A stretch of 64,000 nt of DNA, taken from contig NZ_JAXMOR010000019.1 of assembly GCF_034669705.1 (NCBI RefSeq), positions 27,084 through 91,083 of the forward strand. Direction: 5' to 3'. A model generated the notes under the pieces. It made no database searches, had not been told where the DNA came from, and saw nothing but the letters and a program-made list of their open reading frames with translations. Below, piece after piece: positions 9,598 to 18,331 of the stretch (its first letter is position 1; each line of letters starts with the position of its first letter). This DNA comes from Marinovum sp034669705 (lineage in GTDB: Bacteria > Pseudomonadota > Alphaproteobacteria > Rhodobacterales > Rhodobacteraceae). The position numbers and the translations under genes are program-made.

Positions 9598-10750
9598 GTA
9601 TCACCACCTTGTTGCCGCGCACGGTGGCCACCGCCAATGCGCGTTCGTTTGTGCCATCGGGCAGCAGGCGGAAGACGCCGCCGGTGCCCTGGAAGCCCGA
9701 GGTCTGGGTCAGCGCGCGGGCGGTCAGCGCATCGGACTTGCCGGCACCGACCAGCGCGCCGATGGCGGCAATGCCGTCAAAGCCGAGTCCGGCCAGCGGG
9801 TGCGGCGCCGAGCCGTAGGCTGCCTGGTAGCGCGAGGTGAAGCTCGCGGTGCGCGACTGGTCTGGCAGGGCGAACCAGCCGCCCTGAACGCCGGGCAGCG
9901 CCAGGGTCTGCGCCGGCACGTCCCAGCGGCCGAGGCCGATGTATTGCGTGGTGTCCGGGCCGATGCCGTTCTCCGGCAGCAGCTGCACCAGCAGCGGCAG
10001 CGCGCCGGCGGCGTTCGAGGTCAGGAAGACCGCATCGGATTGCCGCGCCGCGGCGCTGATCCGCGGCATGGCGGCGATGACCCCCTGCTGCGAGAAGTCG
10101 AACCCTTCTGAGGCCACCACCTGAATGCCGCTGGTGCCGGCCGCAGCCTCGATCGCCGCCTTGCCGAACTGGCCTTCGACGTTGTTGGGGTAAACCACGG
10201 TGACCGTCTGCTTGCCCTGCTCGGCGGCAAAGCCCATCAGCCGGTTGGCGGTATTGCGAAAGGTCGCGCCGAGCACGAAGACATTGCCGCCGGCAATCGA
10301 CGGGTTGTTGGAAAAGCTCAGCACGTTGACGTTGTCATCGGCCACCTGCACGCCGACCGCATTGGCGGCCTCGCCAAACAGCGGCCCGAGGATGATCTTG
10401 GCACCCGCATCCACCGCCTTTTGCGCCTGTGCGGCGGCGGTGGCGGCATTGCCGGCGGTGTCATAGACCCGCAGGTCGATCCGGACCGTGCCGAGATCGG
10501 CCACCGCCAGCCTGGCGGCGTTTTCCAGCGCCCGGGCCACGGCACCGGCGCCGGCATCGCTTTTCGGGATCAGCAGCGCCACCGGCACCGGCTGGCTGGT
10601 GTCGATGCGCTGGCCACCGCCGCCGCCGAGATCGCCAAGCTGGACCGGCTCACAGGCGGCGAGCGCGATCAGTCCGACACTGGCAGCCAGGCTGCGGGCA
10701 AAACGGGGCAGGCGCAGCCGCTTGCGGGCGGCAGACAAAACGGCAAACAT
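9557..10750 (-). CDS. Penicillin-binding protein activator (LpoA-like periplasmic-binding-fold lipoprotein)
   Basis: Likely outer-membrane lipoprotein with a type I periplasmic ligand-binding fold, related to LpoA/YraM, which stimulates peptidoglycan polymerases. At 397 residues it begins with a basic signal peptide ending in a lipobox (LIALAACEP, Cys at residue 33), then a glycine-rich linker and the binding fold from about residue 50 (VPVALLIPKSDAGAGAVARA). It is divergent from rsmI, an arrangement that also occurs for the yraM/yraL/yraN genes in other proteobacteria and supports the family call. LpoA function in alphaproteobacteria is inferred, not shown. Confidence 0.82.
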   Translation of the reverse strand: MFAVLSAARKRLRLPRFARSLAASVGLIALAACEPVQLGDLGGGGGQRIDTSQPVPVALLIPKSDAGAGAVARALENAARLAVADLGTVRIDLRVYDTAGNAATAAAQAQKAVDAGAKIILGPLFGEAANAVGVQVADDNVNVLSFSNNPSIAGGNVFVLGATFRNTANRLMGFAAEQGKQTVTVVYPNNVEGQFGKAAIEAAAGTSGIQVVASEGFDFSQQGVIAAMPRISAAARQSDAVFLTSNAAGALPLLVQLLPENGIGPDTTQYIGLGRWDVPAQTLALPGVQGGWFALPDQSRTASFTSRYQAAYGSAPHPLAGLGFDGIAAIGALVGAGKSDALTARALTQTSGFQGTGGVFRLLPDGTNERALAVATVRGNKVVILDPAPNRFGRAGF

Positions 10751-10833
10751 GGTCTATCTCACTTCGCGGTTGGGTGGCGCGGCGGGGGCCGTGCGGTTCG
10801 CCGCGATAATAAACACAGAGCGAGGCGGGTCCA

Positions 10834-11718
10834 GTGGCGAATGTGACAGAGGGTCAGAAGTGGCAGAGAGACGCCCGTAAGCTGCCGGGCGGGCTCTATT
10901 TCGTGGCGGTGCCGATCGGCAATGCCCGCGACATCACCCTGCGGGCGCTGGATATCCTGGCCGGCGCCGATGTGCTGGCCGCCGAGGACACCCGGGCGCT
11001 GCGCCGTCTGCTGGAACTGCACGGTGTGGCGCTGGACGGCCGCCAGATCCGCGCCTACCACGAGCACAACGGCGACAAGGTGCGCCCCGGGCTGCTGGCG
11101 GCGCTGGCCGAGGGGCAGTCGGTGGCCTATGCCTCCGAGGCCGGCACGCCGCTGATCTCGGACCCGGGGTTCGACCTGGCCCGCGCCACGGCCGAGGCTG
11201 GCGCGCCGGTCTTGGCGGCACCTGGCGCTTCGGCGGTGCTCGCGGCGCTCAACGTGGCCGGGCTGCCGACCGACAGGTTCCTGTTCGCGGGCTTCCTGCC
11301 GTCCTCGGGCGCGGCGCGGCGTCGGGCGCTTGAGGAGGTGGCGGATGTGGCGGCGACGCTGGTGTTCTACGAATCGCCCCGCCGGGTGGCGGCGATGCTG
11401 GCCGATGCGCGCGACGTGCTGGGGGCCGACCGGCCCGCGGCGGCCTGTCGCGAGCTGACCAAGAAGTTCGAGGAGGTGGTGCGCGCGCCCTTGGGCGCGC
11501 TGGCGGAGCGGCTGGCCGAGACCGAGCCGCGCGGCGAATTCGTGGTGGTGATCGGCAAAGGCGTGACGCAGGCCGACAGCGCGGAAGACATCGAGACAGC
11601 CCTGCGCACGGCGCTCGAAACCATGTCGGTGCGCGATGCGGCGGATGTGGTGGCCAAGGGATTTGGTCAGAAGAAACGAATTGTTTACCAAATGGCCCTA
11701 GGCTTGACCAAAGAGTAA
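10834..11718 (+). CDS. rsmI: 16S rRNA (cytidine(1402)-2'-O)-methyltransferase RsmI
   Basis: SAM-dependent tetrapyrrole-methylase-fold enzyme that methylates the ribose of C1402 of 16S rRNA. The protein is 294 residues from a GTG start. Family motifs are clear: LYFVAVPIGNARDITLRALD near residue 21, AAEDTRALRRLL, YHEHNG, SEAGTPLISDPGFDL and FYESPRRV. It is divergent from the LpoA-like gene across about 83 bases that must hold both promoters (ATAATAAACAC lies 20 bases before this start). yraN follows 18 bases later. Confidence 0.96.
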   Translation: MANVTEGQKWQRDARKLPGGLYFVAVPIGNARDITLRALDILAGADVLAAEDTRALRRLLELHGVALDGRQIRAYHEHNGDKVRPGLLAALAEGQSVAYASEAGTPLISDPGFDLARATAEAGAPVLAAPGASAVLAALNVAGLPTDRFLFAGFLPSSGAARRRALEEVADVAATLVFYESPRRVAAMLADARDVLGADRPAAACRELTKKFEEVVRAPLGALAERLAETEPRGEFVVVIGKGVTQADSAEDIETALRTALETMSVRDAADVVAKGFGQKKRIVYQMALGLTKE

Positions 11719-11736
11719 GGACCGGAGGGGCCGGGA

Positions 11737-12141
11737 ATGCCACTTGATTTCGGATATGCCGACGCGGGCGCCACGCGCGCCCGGCGCAGCCAGCGCAACC
11801 ATCTTGCCGGCACCAGCGCCGAGGCCTCGGTGGCGCGGCGCTATCTTGCGGCGGGCTATGTGCAGATCGCCTGCCGATGGCGCGGCAAGGGCGGCGAGAT
11901 CGACCTGGTGTTTGCCGACCGCGGCGGCGGCTACGTCTTTGTCGAGGTCAAGACGGCACGCGATTTCGACAGCGCGCTGGCCCGCATCTCGCCCCGGCAG
12001 GTGACGCGCATCCATATGGCGGCGCAGGAATTCCTCGGCGATTGCCCTGCCGGGCTCGACAGCGAAACCCGGTTCGATGCCGCGCTGGTCGACGGACAGG
12101 GGCGGATCGAGATCCTGGAAGGCGCGCTTCTGGGCTATTGA
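11737..12141 (+). CDS. yraN: YraN family protein (UPF0102, nuclease-like fold)
   Basis: Small protein of the UPF0102 family, with a restriction-endonuclease-like core. The family pattern is visible from residue 24: GTSAEASVARRYLAAGY, then GGEIDLVF and FVEVKTARD, which carry the E-D-ExK-type residues expected of that fold. It has 134 residues and an ATG start with GGAGGGGCCGG just upstream. It sits between rsmI and gshB in a tightly spaced plus-strand run. The cellular role is unsettled. Confidence 0.92.
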   Translation: MPLDFGYADAGATRARRSQRNHLAGTSAEASVARRYLAAGYVQIACRWRGKGGEIDLVFADRGGGYVFVEVKTARDFDSALARISPRQVTRIHMAAQEFLGDCPAGLDSETRFDAALVDGQGRIEILEGALLGY

Positions 12142-12215
12142 CCGGCGGCACCTGCGGCATTGAACCCGCTCCGGCCATGGGCCATGTAGGGGGCGGACAT
12201 CAGCAGGGACAGCCC

Positions 12216-13151
12216 ATGAAAATCGCCTTTCAGATGGACCCGATCGGGGCCGTGGATATCAACGCCGACAGCACGTTCCGCCTGGCCGAAGAGGCGCAGG
12301 CGCGGGGGCATGAGCTGTTCTACTACCTGCCCGACCAACTGGCCTATCAGGAGGGGCGGATCACCGCCCGCGGTCATGACCTCAAGGTGCGGCGGGTGCA
12401 GGGCGACCATGCCGAGCTCGGCCCCCTGCGCGAGGTCGACCTGGCAGACTTCGACGTCATCTGGCTGCGCCAGGACCCTCCGTTTGACATGCATTACATC
12501 ACCCTGACCCATCTGCTCGATCGGCTGAAGGGCAAGGCGCTTGTGGTCAACGATCCCTTCTGGGTGCGCAATTACCCCGAGAAGCTTCTGGTGCTCGACT
12601 TCCCCGACCTGACACCGCCCACCGCCATCGCCCGCGATCTGCAGACCCTGCGCGATTTCCGCGAGCGGCACGGCGACATCATCCTCAAGCCCCTTTACGG
12701 CAATGGCGGCGCCGGGGTGTTCAAGCTGGCGCAGGCCGATGGCAACCTGGCCTCGCTGCACGAACTCTTTGCCAGCTTCTCGCGCGAGCCGCTGATCGTG
12801 CAGAAATACCTTCCGGATGTCACCAAGGGCGACAAGCGGGTGATCCTGGTCGACGGCGTGCCGGCGGGCGCGATCAACCGGGTGCCGGCCAAGGGCGAGA
12901 CCCGGTCGAACATGCATGTCGGCGGACGTCCCGAGAAAGTCGGGCTGACCGAGCGCGACCGCGAGATCTGCGACCGGATCGGGCCGCTCTTGCGCGAGAA
13001 GGGCCAGGTCTTTGTCGGCATCGACGTGATCGGCGACTACCTGACCGAGATCAACGTCACCTCGCCCACCGGCATCCAGGAGCTCGAGCGTTTCGACGGC
13101 ATCAACGTTGCCGAGAAAATCTGGCAGGCAATCGAGGCGAAGCTGGGGTGA
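12216..13151 (+). CDS. gshB: Glutathione synthase
   Basis: ATP-grasp ligase joining gamma-glutamylcysteine and glycine in the cytosol. The protein is 311 residues from the ATG at 12216. Diagnostic stretches: KIAFQMDPIGAVDINADST at the N-terminus, LRQDPPFDMHYITLTHLLD, VVNDPFWVRNYPEKLLVLDF, the ATP-grasp ILKPLYGNGGAGVFKL, and ITEINVTSPTG-like DYLTEINVTSPTGIQELE near the end. It is followed by an overlapping (GTGA) hydrolase gene. Glutathione supply is of interest here because the window also encodes a phytochelatin-synthase-type enzyme, a GST and a gamma-glutamyltransferase, although these are far apart. Confidence 0.97.
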   Translation: MKIAFQMDPIGAVDINADSTFRLAEEAQARGHELFYYLPDQLAYQEGRITARGHDLKVRRVQGDHAELGPLREVDLADFDVIWLRQDPPFDMHYITLTHLLDRLKGKALVVNDPFWVRNYPEKLLVLDFPDLTPPTAIARDLQTLRDFRERHGDIILKPLYGNGGAGVFKLAQADGNLASLHELFASFSREPLIVQKYLPDVTKGDKRVILVDGVPAGAINRVPAKGETRSNMHVGGRPEKVGLTERDREICDRIGPLLREKGQVFVGIDVIGDYLTEINVTSPTGIQELERFDGINVAEKIWQAIEAKLG

Positions 13152-14047
13152 GCCTGGCGCGCCGGCTCCTCAACCCCTGGCTGCGGGTGACGGAGCGGCG
13201 CCGGTTGGCCCGCGCCACCGACCCCGAGACCCTGCGCCGCGCCTTCGCGTGCAATGCGCGGCTGGTCTTCTGGCCGCCGCGCGGCGCGGTATTCGAGGCT
13301 TGTGAGGTCGCCGGACGCCCGGCCACCAGGGTCGATCCGGCGCGACCCGGGCCGCTGCTGCTCTACTTCCATGGCGGCGGATATGTCTTTGGCGCGCCGC
13401 GCACCCATCGTGCCATGCTGGCGCATCTGGCGCGGCTGGCCGAGTGCCCGGCGCTGCTGCCGGACTACCGGCTGGCCCCGGAGCACGCCTTTCCCGCGGC
13501 CTTCGACGATGCCCTCGCCAGCTACTGCGCGGTGATCGACCATCCTGGCGGCGTGGTGCTGGGCGGTGACAGTGCGGGTGGTGGTCTGGCACTGGCGGTG
13601 CTGGCGGAAATCCTTGCACAGGGCCTGCCCAAGCCTCTGGGGGCGTTTGCCTTTTCGCCGCTGACCGACATGACCTGCTCCGGTGCCAGCATCCGCACCA
13701 ATGCACGCAGCGACGTGATCCTGCCGGCCGCGCGCTGCCACGAAGTTGCCGGGATGTACCTTCAGGGGGCCGACCCGCGCGACCGGCGGGCCTCGCCGCT
13801 GGCGGCCGATTTTACCGGCGCGCCGCCGGTCTGGCTGACCGCTTCCGAGGACGAGATTCTGCGCGATGACACCCTCAGGATGTCGGCCCGGCTGCGCGCC
13901 AAGGGGGGAGCGGTCACCGAGACCATCGCCACCGGCCTGCCGCATGTTTGGCCGCTCATGCACACCCTGCTGCCCGAAGGCCGCGCCAGCCTGCGCGCCC
14001 TGGCGCTGTGGATCAGGCGTCTTTCGCCCCGAGCAGCCGGTAGCTGA
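13148..14047 (+). CDS. Alpha/beta hydrolase of the hormone-sensitive-lipase family
   Basis: Predicted carboxylesterase, 299 residues, with the HSL-family oxyanion motif FHGGGYVFGAP (about residues 74-84), the nucleophile elbow GGDSAGGG (about 140-146), Asp in SEDEILRDD and His in GLPHVW, which complete a Ser-Asp-His triad. The GTG start overlaps the gshB stop by four bases (GTGA), so it is probably translated with gshB. Its last 35 bases overlap the 3' end of the convergent comM gene. The substrate is unknown. Confidence 0.88.
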   Translation: MSLARRLLNPWLRVTERRRLARATDPETLRRAFACNARLVFWPPRGAVFEACEVAGRPATRVDPARPGPLLLYFHGGGYVFGAPRTHRAMLAHLARLAECPALLPDYRLAPEHAFPAAFDDALASYCAVIDHPGGVVLGGDSAGGGLALAVLAEILAQGLPKPLGAFAFSPLTDMTCSGASIRTNARSDVILPAARCHEVAGMYLQGADPRDRRASPLAADFTGAPPVWLTASEDEILRDDTLRMSARLRAKGGAVTETIATGLPHVWPLMHTLLPEGRASLRALALWIRRLSPRAAGS

Positions 14048-15527
14048 GCGCCTCGGCGACATGCGGGCGGTGGATGCCGTCCGAGCCGGCGAGATCGGCG
14101 ATCGTCCGCGCCACCCGCAACACCCGGTGATAGCCGCGCGCCGAAAGGCCGAAGCGGTTGGCCGCGGTGAGCAGCAGCGCGCGGCCCTCGGAATCGGGCG
14201 TGGCAAAGGCCTCGAGCGCCTCGCCTTGGATGTCGGCATTGACGCGGGTGTCGTCGAGCGTGGCGTAGCGCGCCGTCTGCAGATCGCGCGCGGTGGCGAC
14301 GCGGGCGGCGACCTCGGCCGAGCTGCAGCCGCTTTCTGGCAGGTCGAGGTCGGCGAACGACACTGGCGGCACGTCGACGCGCAGATCGAACCGGTCCATC
14401 AGCGGCCCCGAGATGCGGCCCATGTAGTCCTCGCCGCATTGCGGCACCCGGGCGCAGGCGCGCGCGGGGTCGGGCAGGTAGCCGCATTTGCAGGGGTTGG
14501 CGGCGGCCACCAGCATGAAGCGGCAGGGGTATTTCACATGCGCATTGGCGCGCGCCACCATGACCTCGCCGGTCTCGATCGGCTGGCGCAGGGTTTCCAG
14601 AACGGTGCGGGGAAATTCGGGGAATTCGTCCATGAAGAGCACGCCGTTGTGGGCCAGGCTGATCTCGCCCGGCCGGGCGCCGCGGCCGCCGCCGACGATG
14701 GCGGCCATCGAGGCGGTGTGATGCGGCTCGCGGAAGGGCCGCGCGCGCGAGATGCCGCCCTCGTCCAGCAGCCCGGCGAGGGAGTGGATCATCGAGGTCT
14801 CGAGCGCCTCGGCGGCGGAGAGGTCGGGCAGGATCGAGGGCAGGCGGGCGGCCAGCATCGACTTGCCGGACCCGGGCGTGCCGACCATCAGCAGGTGATG
14901 CCGCCCGGCGGCTGCGATCTCGAGGGCGCGCTTGGCGCGTTCCTGGCCGCGCACGTCACGCAGGTCGCGACCCTCGGGGCTGGCGTGCACCTCGCCGGGC
15001 TCGGCCGGCGGCAGCGGCGACTGACCGGTGAGATGGCGCACCACGCAGGCCAGGGTCGCGGCGCCGATCACCTCGGTGGCCCCGACCCAGGCGGCCTCGG
15101 GGCCGGAGGCGCGGGGGCAGAGCAGGGTGCGGCCCTCCTCGGCGGCGGCCATGGCGGCGGGCAGGGCGCCGATCACCGGCACCAACCCGCCGTCAAGCGA
15201 CAGCTCGCCCAGGGCGACGATGCGGCCGACCTCTTCCTCGGGGATGATCTCGAGCGCGGCGAGCAGGCCGAGTGCAATCGGCAGGTCGAAATGCGAGCCT
15301 TCCTTGGGCAGGTCGGCGGGCGAGAGATTGACGGTGATCCGCTTGGAGGGCAGCGCAATCGACATCGACGACAGCGCCGTGCGCACCCGGTCGCGCGCCT
15401 CGGACACCGCCTTGTCGGGCAGGCCGACGATGGAGAAGGCGGGCAGCCCGGCGGTGATGGCGCATTGCACCTCGACCGGGCGGGCCGTGACCCCCTCGAA
15501 GGCCACCGTGTAGGCGCGCGCGACCAT
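14013..15527 (-). CDS. comM: YifB/ComM family Mg-chelatase-like AAA ATPase
   Basis: Hexameric AAA+ helicase-like ATPase; ComM promotes branch migration during natural transformation in some bacteria. The protein is 504 residues from the ATG at 15525-15527 (MVARAYTVAFEGV), preferred over an ATG eleven codons upstream because family proteins begin this way. N-terminal Lon-protease-like domain (GLPAFSIVGLPDKAVSEARDR), Walker A VGTPGSGKSMLA, Walker B VLFMDEFPEF and a C-terminal Mg-chelatase domain (GLSARGYHRVLRVARTIADL). It converges on and overlaps the hydrolase gene. Confidence 0.93.
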   Translation of the reverse strand: MVARAYTVAFEGVTARPVEVQCAITAGLPAFSIVGLPDKAVSEARDRVRTALSSMSIALPSKRITVNLSPADLPKEGSHFDLPIALGLLAALEIIPEEEVGRIVALGELSLDGGLVPVIGALPAAMAAAEEGRTLLCPRASGPEAAWVGATEVIGAATLACVVRHLTGQSPLPPAEPGEVHASPEGRDLRDVRGQERAKRALEIAAAGRHHLLMVGTPGSGKSMLAARLPSILPDLSAAEALETSMIHSLAGLLDEGGISRARPFREPHHTASMAAIVGGGRGARPGEISLAHNGVLFMDEFPEFPRTVLETLRQPIETGEVMVARANAHVKYPCRFMLVAAANPCKCGYLPDPARACARVPQCGEDYMGRISGPLMDRFDLRVDVPPVSFADLDLPESGCSSAEVAARVATARDLQTARYATLDDTRVNADIQGEALEAFATPDSEGRALLLTAANRFGLSARGYHRVLRVARTIADLAGSDGIHRPHVAEALSYRLLGAKDA

Positions 15528-15607
15528 GTCCCCTCCTTGAGCTTGAACTCCGGGGGCCACGGTGCAGTGGCAAGGGTTGAGGAAGGGTTAACGCAGTCCG
15601 CAAATGG

Positions 15608-16480
15608 TTACTGCGCGGCCTCGACCATGGCGATGAACCGCGGCCAGGCAGTGGGATCGGCGACGGTCTTGTCGCGGCAAAAGGCATTGCAGACACCCCA
15701 GGTGCGACCGCGGAAGCGCAGGTAGTGGCGCACCGCTTGGCCGGAATAGGGGCAGCGGTCATTGACCGAGGGGCCGGCGGCGACGGGCTCTGCCGGTTCG
15801 GGCGGCGGGCCCGGCCAAGGCCGCGTCGCGTGGTCCTGAGCGTAGCGGTCGAGCGTGGCGCCGTGCACCAGCCCCATGGCGCGGAACCGGCGGAAGGCCG
15901 GGTCGGCGAGGTGGCGGGCAACATAGGCCGCTGAGGTCTCGCCCACCGGCAAATTGTAGCCGGCGATGCGGGCGGCGACCGGAGCATAGAAGGCGTCGGC
16001 GACGGAGTAGGCGCCGCAGAGCCAGGGGCCGCCGGAGCGGGCGAGGGCAAAGGCCCAGAGCTCCTCGATCCGGGCGAGATCGGCCGCCAGGGCCTCGGGC
16101 ACCGGGACGCCGGAATAGGCCAGCCGCAGGTTCATCGGGCAGAGGCCGCGCAGGGTGGAAAAGCCGGAGTGCATCTCGGCAGCCAGGGACCGCGCGATGG
16201 CGCGCACATCTGGCTCCTGTGGCAAGAGACCGGCGTCGGGGTGGCGGCTGGCGAGTTCCTCGGCCAGCGCCAGCGAGTCCCACGCCAGGCCACCGGTTGC
16301 GAACGCGGCGCAGGGCACGGTCCGGGCCGGCGGCAAGGCCAGCTGCGCGGCGACGCTGTCGGTCTGGTTGAAGTCCACCACCGCGACCCGGCAGGGGATA
16401 TCGAAACGGTGATACAGCAGCCAGCCGCGCAGCGACCAGCTGGAATAGGCGTAATCGCCGATATGGAGCTTGTCTGTCAT
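15608..16480 (-). CDS. Glutathione S-transferase with a cysteine-containing C-terminal extension
   Basis: Soluble GST-type protein, 290 residues from the ATG at 16478-16480. The N-terminal thioredoxin-fold domain is readable (LHIGDYAYSSWSLRGWLLYH with the likely catalytic Ser region; ARTVPCAAF with the cis-Pro), followed by an all-helical domain to about residue 215. A Pro/Glu-rich linker then leads to a terminal 48-residue segment, CPYSG...VCNAFCRDKT (Cys243, Cys264, Cys268), resembling a YHS/TRASH-like metal-binding finger with one cysteine replaced by Ser. The substrate is unknown. It is divergent from rpoH. Confidence 0.85.
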   Translation of the reverse strand: MTDKLHIGDYAYSSWSLRGWLLYHRFDIPCRVAVVDFNQTDSVAAQLALPPARTVPCAAFATGGLAWDSLALAEELASRHPDAGLLPQEPDVRAIARSLAAEMHSGFSTLRGLCPMNLRLAYSGVPVPEALAADLARIEELWAFALARSGGPWLCGAYSVADAFYAPVAARIAGYNLPVGETSAAYVARHLADPAFRRFRAMGLVHGATLDRYAQDHATRPWPGPPPEPAEPVAAGPSVNDRCPYSGQAVRHYLRFRGRTWGVCNAFCRDKTVADPTAWPRFIAMVEAAQ

Positions 16481-16678
16481 GCAAGCGAGGCTACGGCGCG
16501 GGTTTTGCCTTGTCCAACAACCATTTGTGGGCTTTGGCATCACGGTCCGTGACATCCCGCACCTAGGGCGGCGCTGTGGAAAATCTAACTTTTTCGCAGG
16601 AATTTTGATCGCGAGCGGAACCGCATCCGTACCTGAGGTGTTCGAAACCAGACAACGACGGAAACGTGGGGATAGAAA
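16481..16678. promoter_or_regulatory. Shared upstream region of rpoH and the GST gene
   Basis: This 198-base divergent spacer must hold the promoters of both genes. On the rpoH side there is TGATCG at 16606-16611 and GGAACC nearby, about 60-70 bases before the start. These resemble the -35 elements of extracytoplasmic-function sigma factors, and rpoHII of Rhodobacter sphaeroides is known to depend on RpoE. However, no matching -10 (TAAGA-like) stands at the right distance, so the promoter type is not settled. Confidence 0.35.
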
Positions 16679-17557
16679 ATGGCACTCGACGCACTAGATG
16701 ACAGAACACTGTCCCGCGCGGCCATGAAAGCCGAATTGCTGGACGCCGAGACCGAACTCAAGCTGGCCTACGCCTGGCGGGACGAGCGCGACGAGGTCGC
16801 CCTGCACCGGCTGATCACCGCCTATATGCGCCTCGCGATCTCGATGGCGTCTAAGTTCCGCCGCTATGGCGCGCCGATGAACGACCTGATCCAGGAAGCG
16901 GGCCTTGGCCTGATGAAGGCGGCCGACAAGTTCGACCCCGATCGCGGCGTGCGGTTTTCGACCTACGCGGTCTGGTGGATCAAGGCCTCGATCCAGGACT
17001 ACGTGATGCGCAACTGGTCGATGGTGCGCACCGGCTCCACCTCGTCGCAGAAATCGCTGTTTTTCAACCTGCGTCGGGTGCAGGCGCGGATCGAGCGCGA
17101 GGCCGCGGCCGAGGGTGGCGATCTGGACCGCAATCAGATGCGCCACAAGATCGCCACCGAAATCGGCGTGCCGCTGGCAGATGTCGAGATGATGGAAGGC
17201 CGTCTGTCGGGCTCGGATTTCTCGCTCAACGCCACGCAATCGACCGAGGACGAGGGCCGCGAATGGATCGACACGCTTGAGGATGACTGCCCGCAGGCCG
17301 CCGAACGGGTCGAGCTGGAGCATGATCTCGAGCAGCTTCGGCAATGGCTGGTGGCGGCGATGGGCGATCTGAACGAGCGCGAACGCTTTATCGTCCGCGA
17401 GCGCAAGCTGCGCGAGAAGCCGCGGACGCTGGAGAGCCTCGGCACCGAGCTGAGCCTGTCGAAGGAGCGGGTGCGCCAGCTTGAGGCGGCGGCGTTTCAG
17501 AAGATGCGCAAGTCGCTGGAAGGCCAGAGCAAGGAAGTTCACGAATTCTTTGCATGA
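16679..17557 (+). CDS. rpoH: RNA polymerase sigma-32 family factor, RpoHII-like
   Basis: Alternative sigma factor for heat or oxidative stress, 292 residues. Region 2 is complete (LITAYMRLAISMASKFRRYG, DLIQEAGLGLMKAADKFDP, FSTYAVWWIKASIQDYVMRN), and region 4 has the helix-turn-helix ESLGTELSLSKERVRQLEAA. The version here (SMVRTGSTSSQKSLFFNLRR) resembles the RpoHII proteins of Rhodobacterales, which work with RpoE in the singlet-oxygen and thiol-stress response; the I/II assignment is inference. It is translationally coupled to the ChaN-like gene by an ATGA overlap. Confidence 0.93.
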   Translation: MALDALDDRTLSRAAMKAELLDAETELKLAYAWRDERDEVALHRLITAYMRLAISMASKFRRYGAPMNDLIQEAGLGLMKAADKFDPDRGVRFSTYAVWWIKASIQDYVMRNWSMVRTGSTSSQKSLFFNLRRVQARIEREAAAEGGDLDRNQMRHKIATEIGVPLADVEMMEGRLSGSDFSLNATQSTEDEGREWIDTLEDDCPQAAERVELEHDLEQLRQWLVAAMGDLNERERFIVRERKLREKPRTLESLGTELSLSKERVRQLEAAAFQKMRKSLEGQSKEVHEFFA

Positions 17558-18327
17558 GGCGTCTTATCCTTGTCTTGTTGACGAGTTTGACCCCGGTTGC
17601 CTTGGCAGCCGGGGTTTTTGACGTCTTCGTGCTGGGCGAGGTACATGACAACCCGGCGCATCACGCGGAACAGGCCCGGCGGGTGGCCGAGATTGACCCG
17701 GCGGCGCTGGTGTTCGAGATGCTGACCGAGGCCCAGGCTGCTCGTGCCCTGCCGGCGCTGCGCGGCGATGCGGCGGCGCTGGGCGCGGCGCTGGACTGGG
17801 CGGCGAGCGGCTGGCCCGCATTTGCGATGTACGCGCCGATCTTTGCCGCGGCGCCCGAAGCACGGGTCTATGGCGCGGCGGTGCCTCGCACGGCGGCCCG
17901 GGCGGCCATGGAGAGGGGCGTGGCGGCGGTCTTTGGCAAAGACGCGGCGCGCTACGGCCTGACGTCTGACCTGCCGGAGGCGGAACAGGCGGCGCGAGAG
18001 GCGCTGCAGCAGGCGGCGCATTGCGGCACGTTGCCCCAGGAGATGTTGCCGGCGATGGTCAGGGTGCAGCGGCTGCGCGACGCCAGTCTGGCGCGCGCGG
18101 TGGTGCTGGCCTTGCAGGAGACCGGCGGGCCGGTGGCGGTGATCACCGGCAATGGCCACGCGCGGCGCGACTGGGGCCTGCCGCGGTTCCTGACGCGGGT
18201 GGCGCCCGACGCGCGGGTCTTCGTGCTCCTGCAGGGCGAGGACGGCGTGGTGCCGGAGGGCGGCCATGACGCGGTGGTCTTTGCCCCGTCGGTGCCGCGC
18301 GATGACCCCTGTGCGGCCTTCCGGTAG
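17554..18327 (+). CDS. ChaN family protein (haem-binding / Tiki superfamily), secreted
   Basis: 257 residues with a signal peptide (MRRLILVLLTSLTPVALAAG). The ChaN/EreA-like fold signature is present: VLGEVHDNPAHH near residue 30, LVFEMLTEAQA, and the C-terminal ITGNGHARRDWG. ChaN proteins bind haem and are linked to iron uptake. Being joined by ATGA to rpoH suggests that haem/iron handling is produced together with the stress sigma factor. There is no lipobox cysteine, so it is probably soluble in the periplasm. Confidence 0.82.
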   Translation: MRRLILVLLTSLTPVALAAGVFDVFVLGEVHDNPAHHAEQARRVAEIDPAALVFEMLTEAQAARALPALRGDAAALGAALDWAASGWPAFAMYAPIFAAAPEARVYGAAVPRTAARAAMERGVAAVFGKDAARYGLTSDLPEAEQAAREALQQAAHCGTLPQEMLPAMVRVQRLRDASLARAVVLALQETGGPVAVITGNGHARRDWGLPRFLTRVAPDARVFVLLQGEDGVVPEGGHDAVVFAPSVPRDDPCAAFR

Positions 18328-18331
18328 GGTG

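Noticed and set aside
6622..9840. Very long open frame on the plus strand opposite glnD
   Set aside because: It is an antisense shadow of glnD: composition is His/Arg/Gly/Leu-rich with no domain motifs, while the minus strand shows a complete GlnD. High GC makes such frames common.
16606..16634. RpoE-type promoter for rpoH (TGATCG)
   Set aside because: The -35-like element is there, but the expected -10 at 16-18 bases is not, so I list the region only as a general control region.
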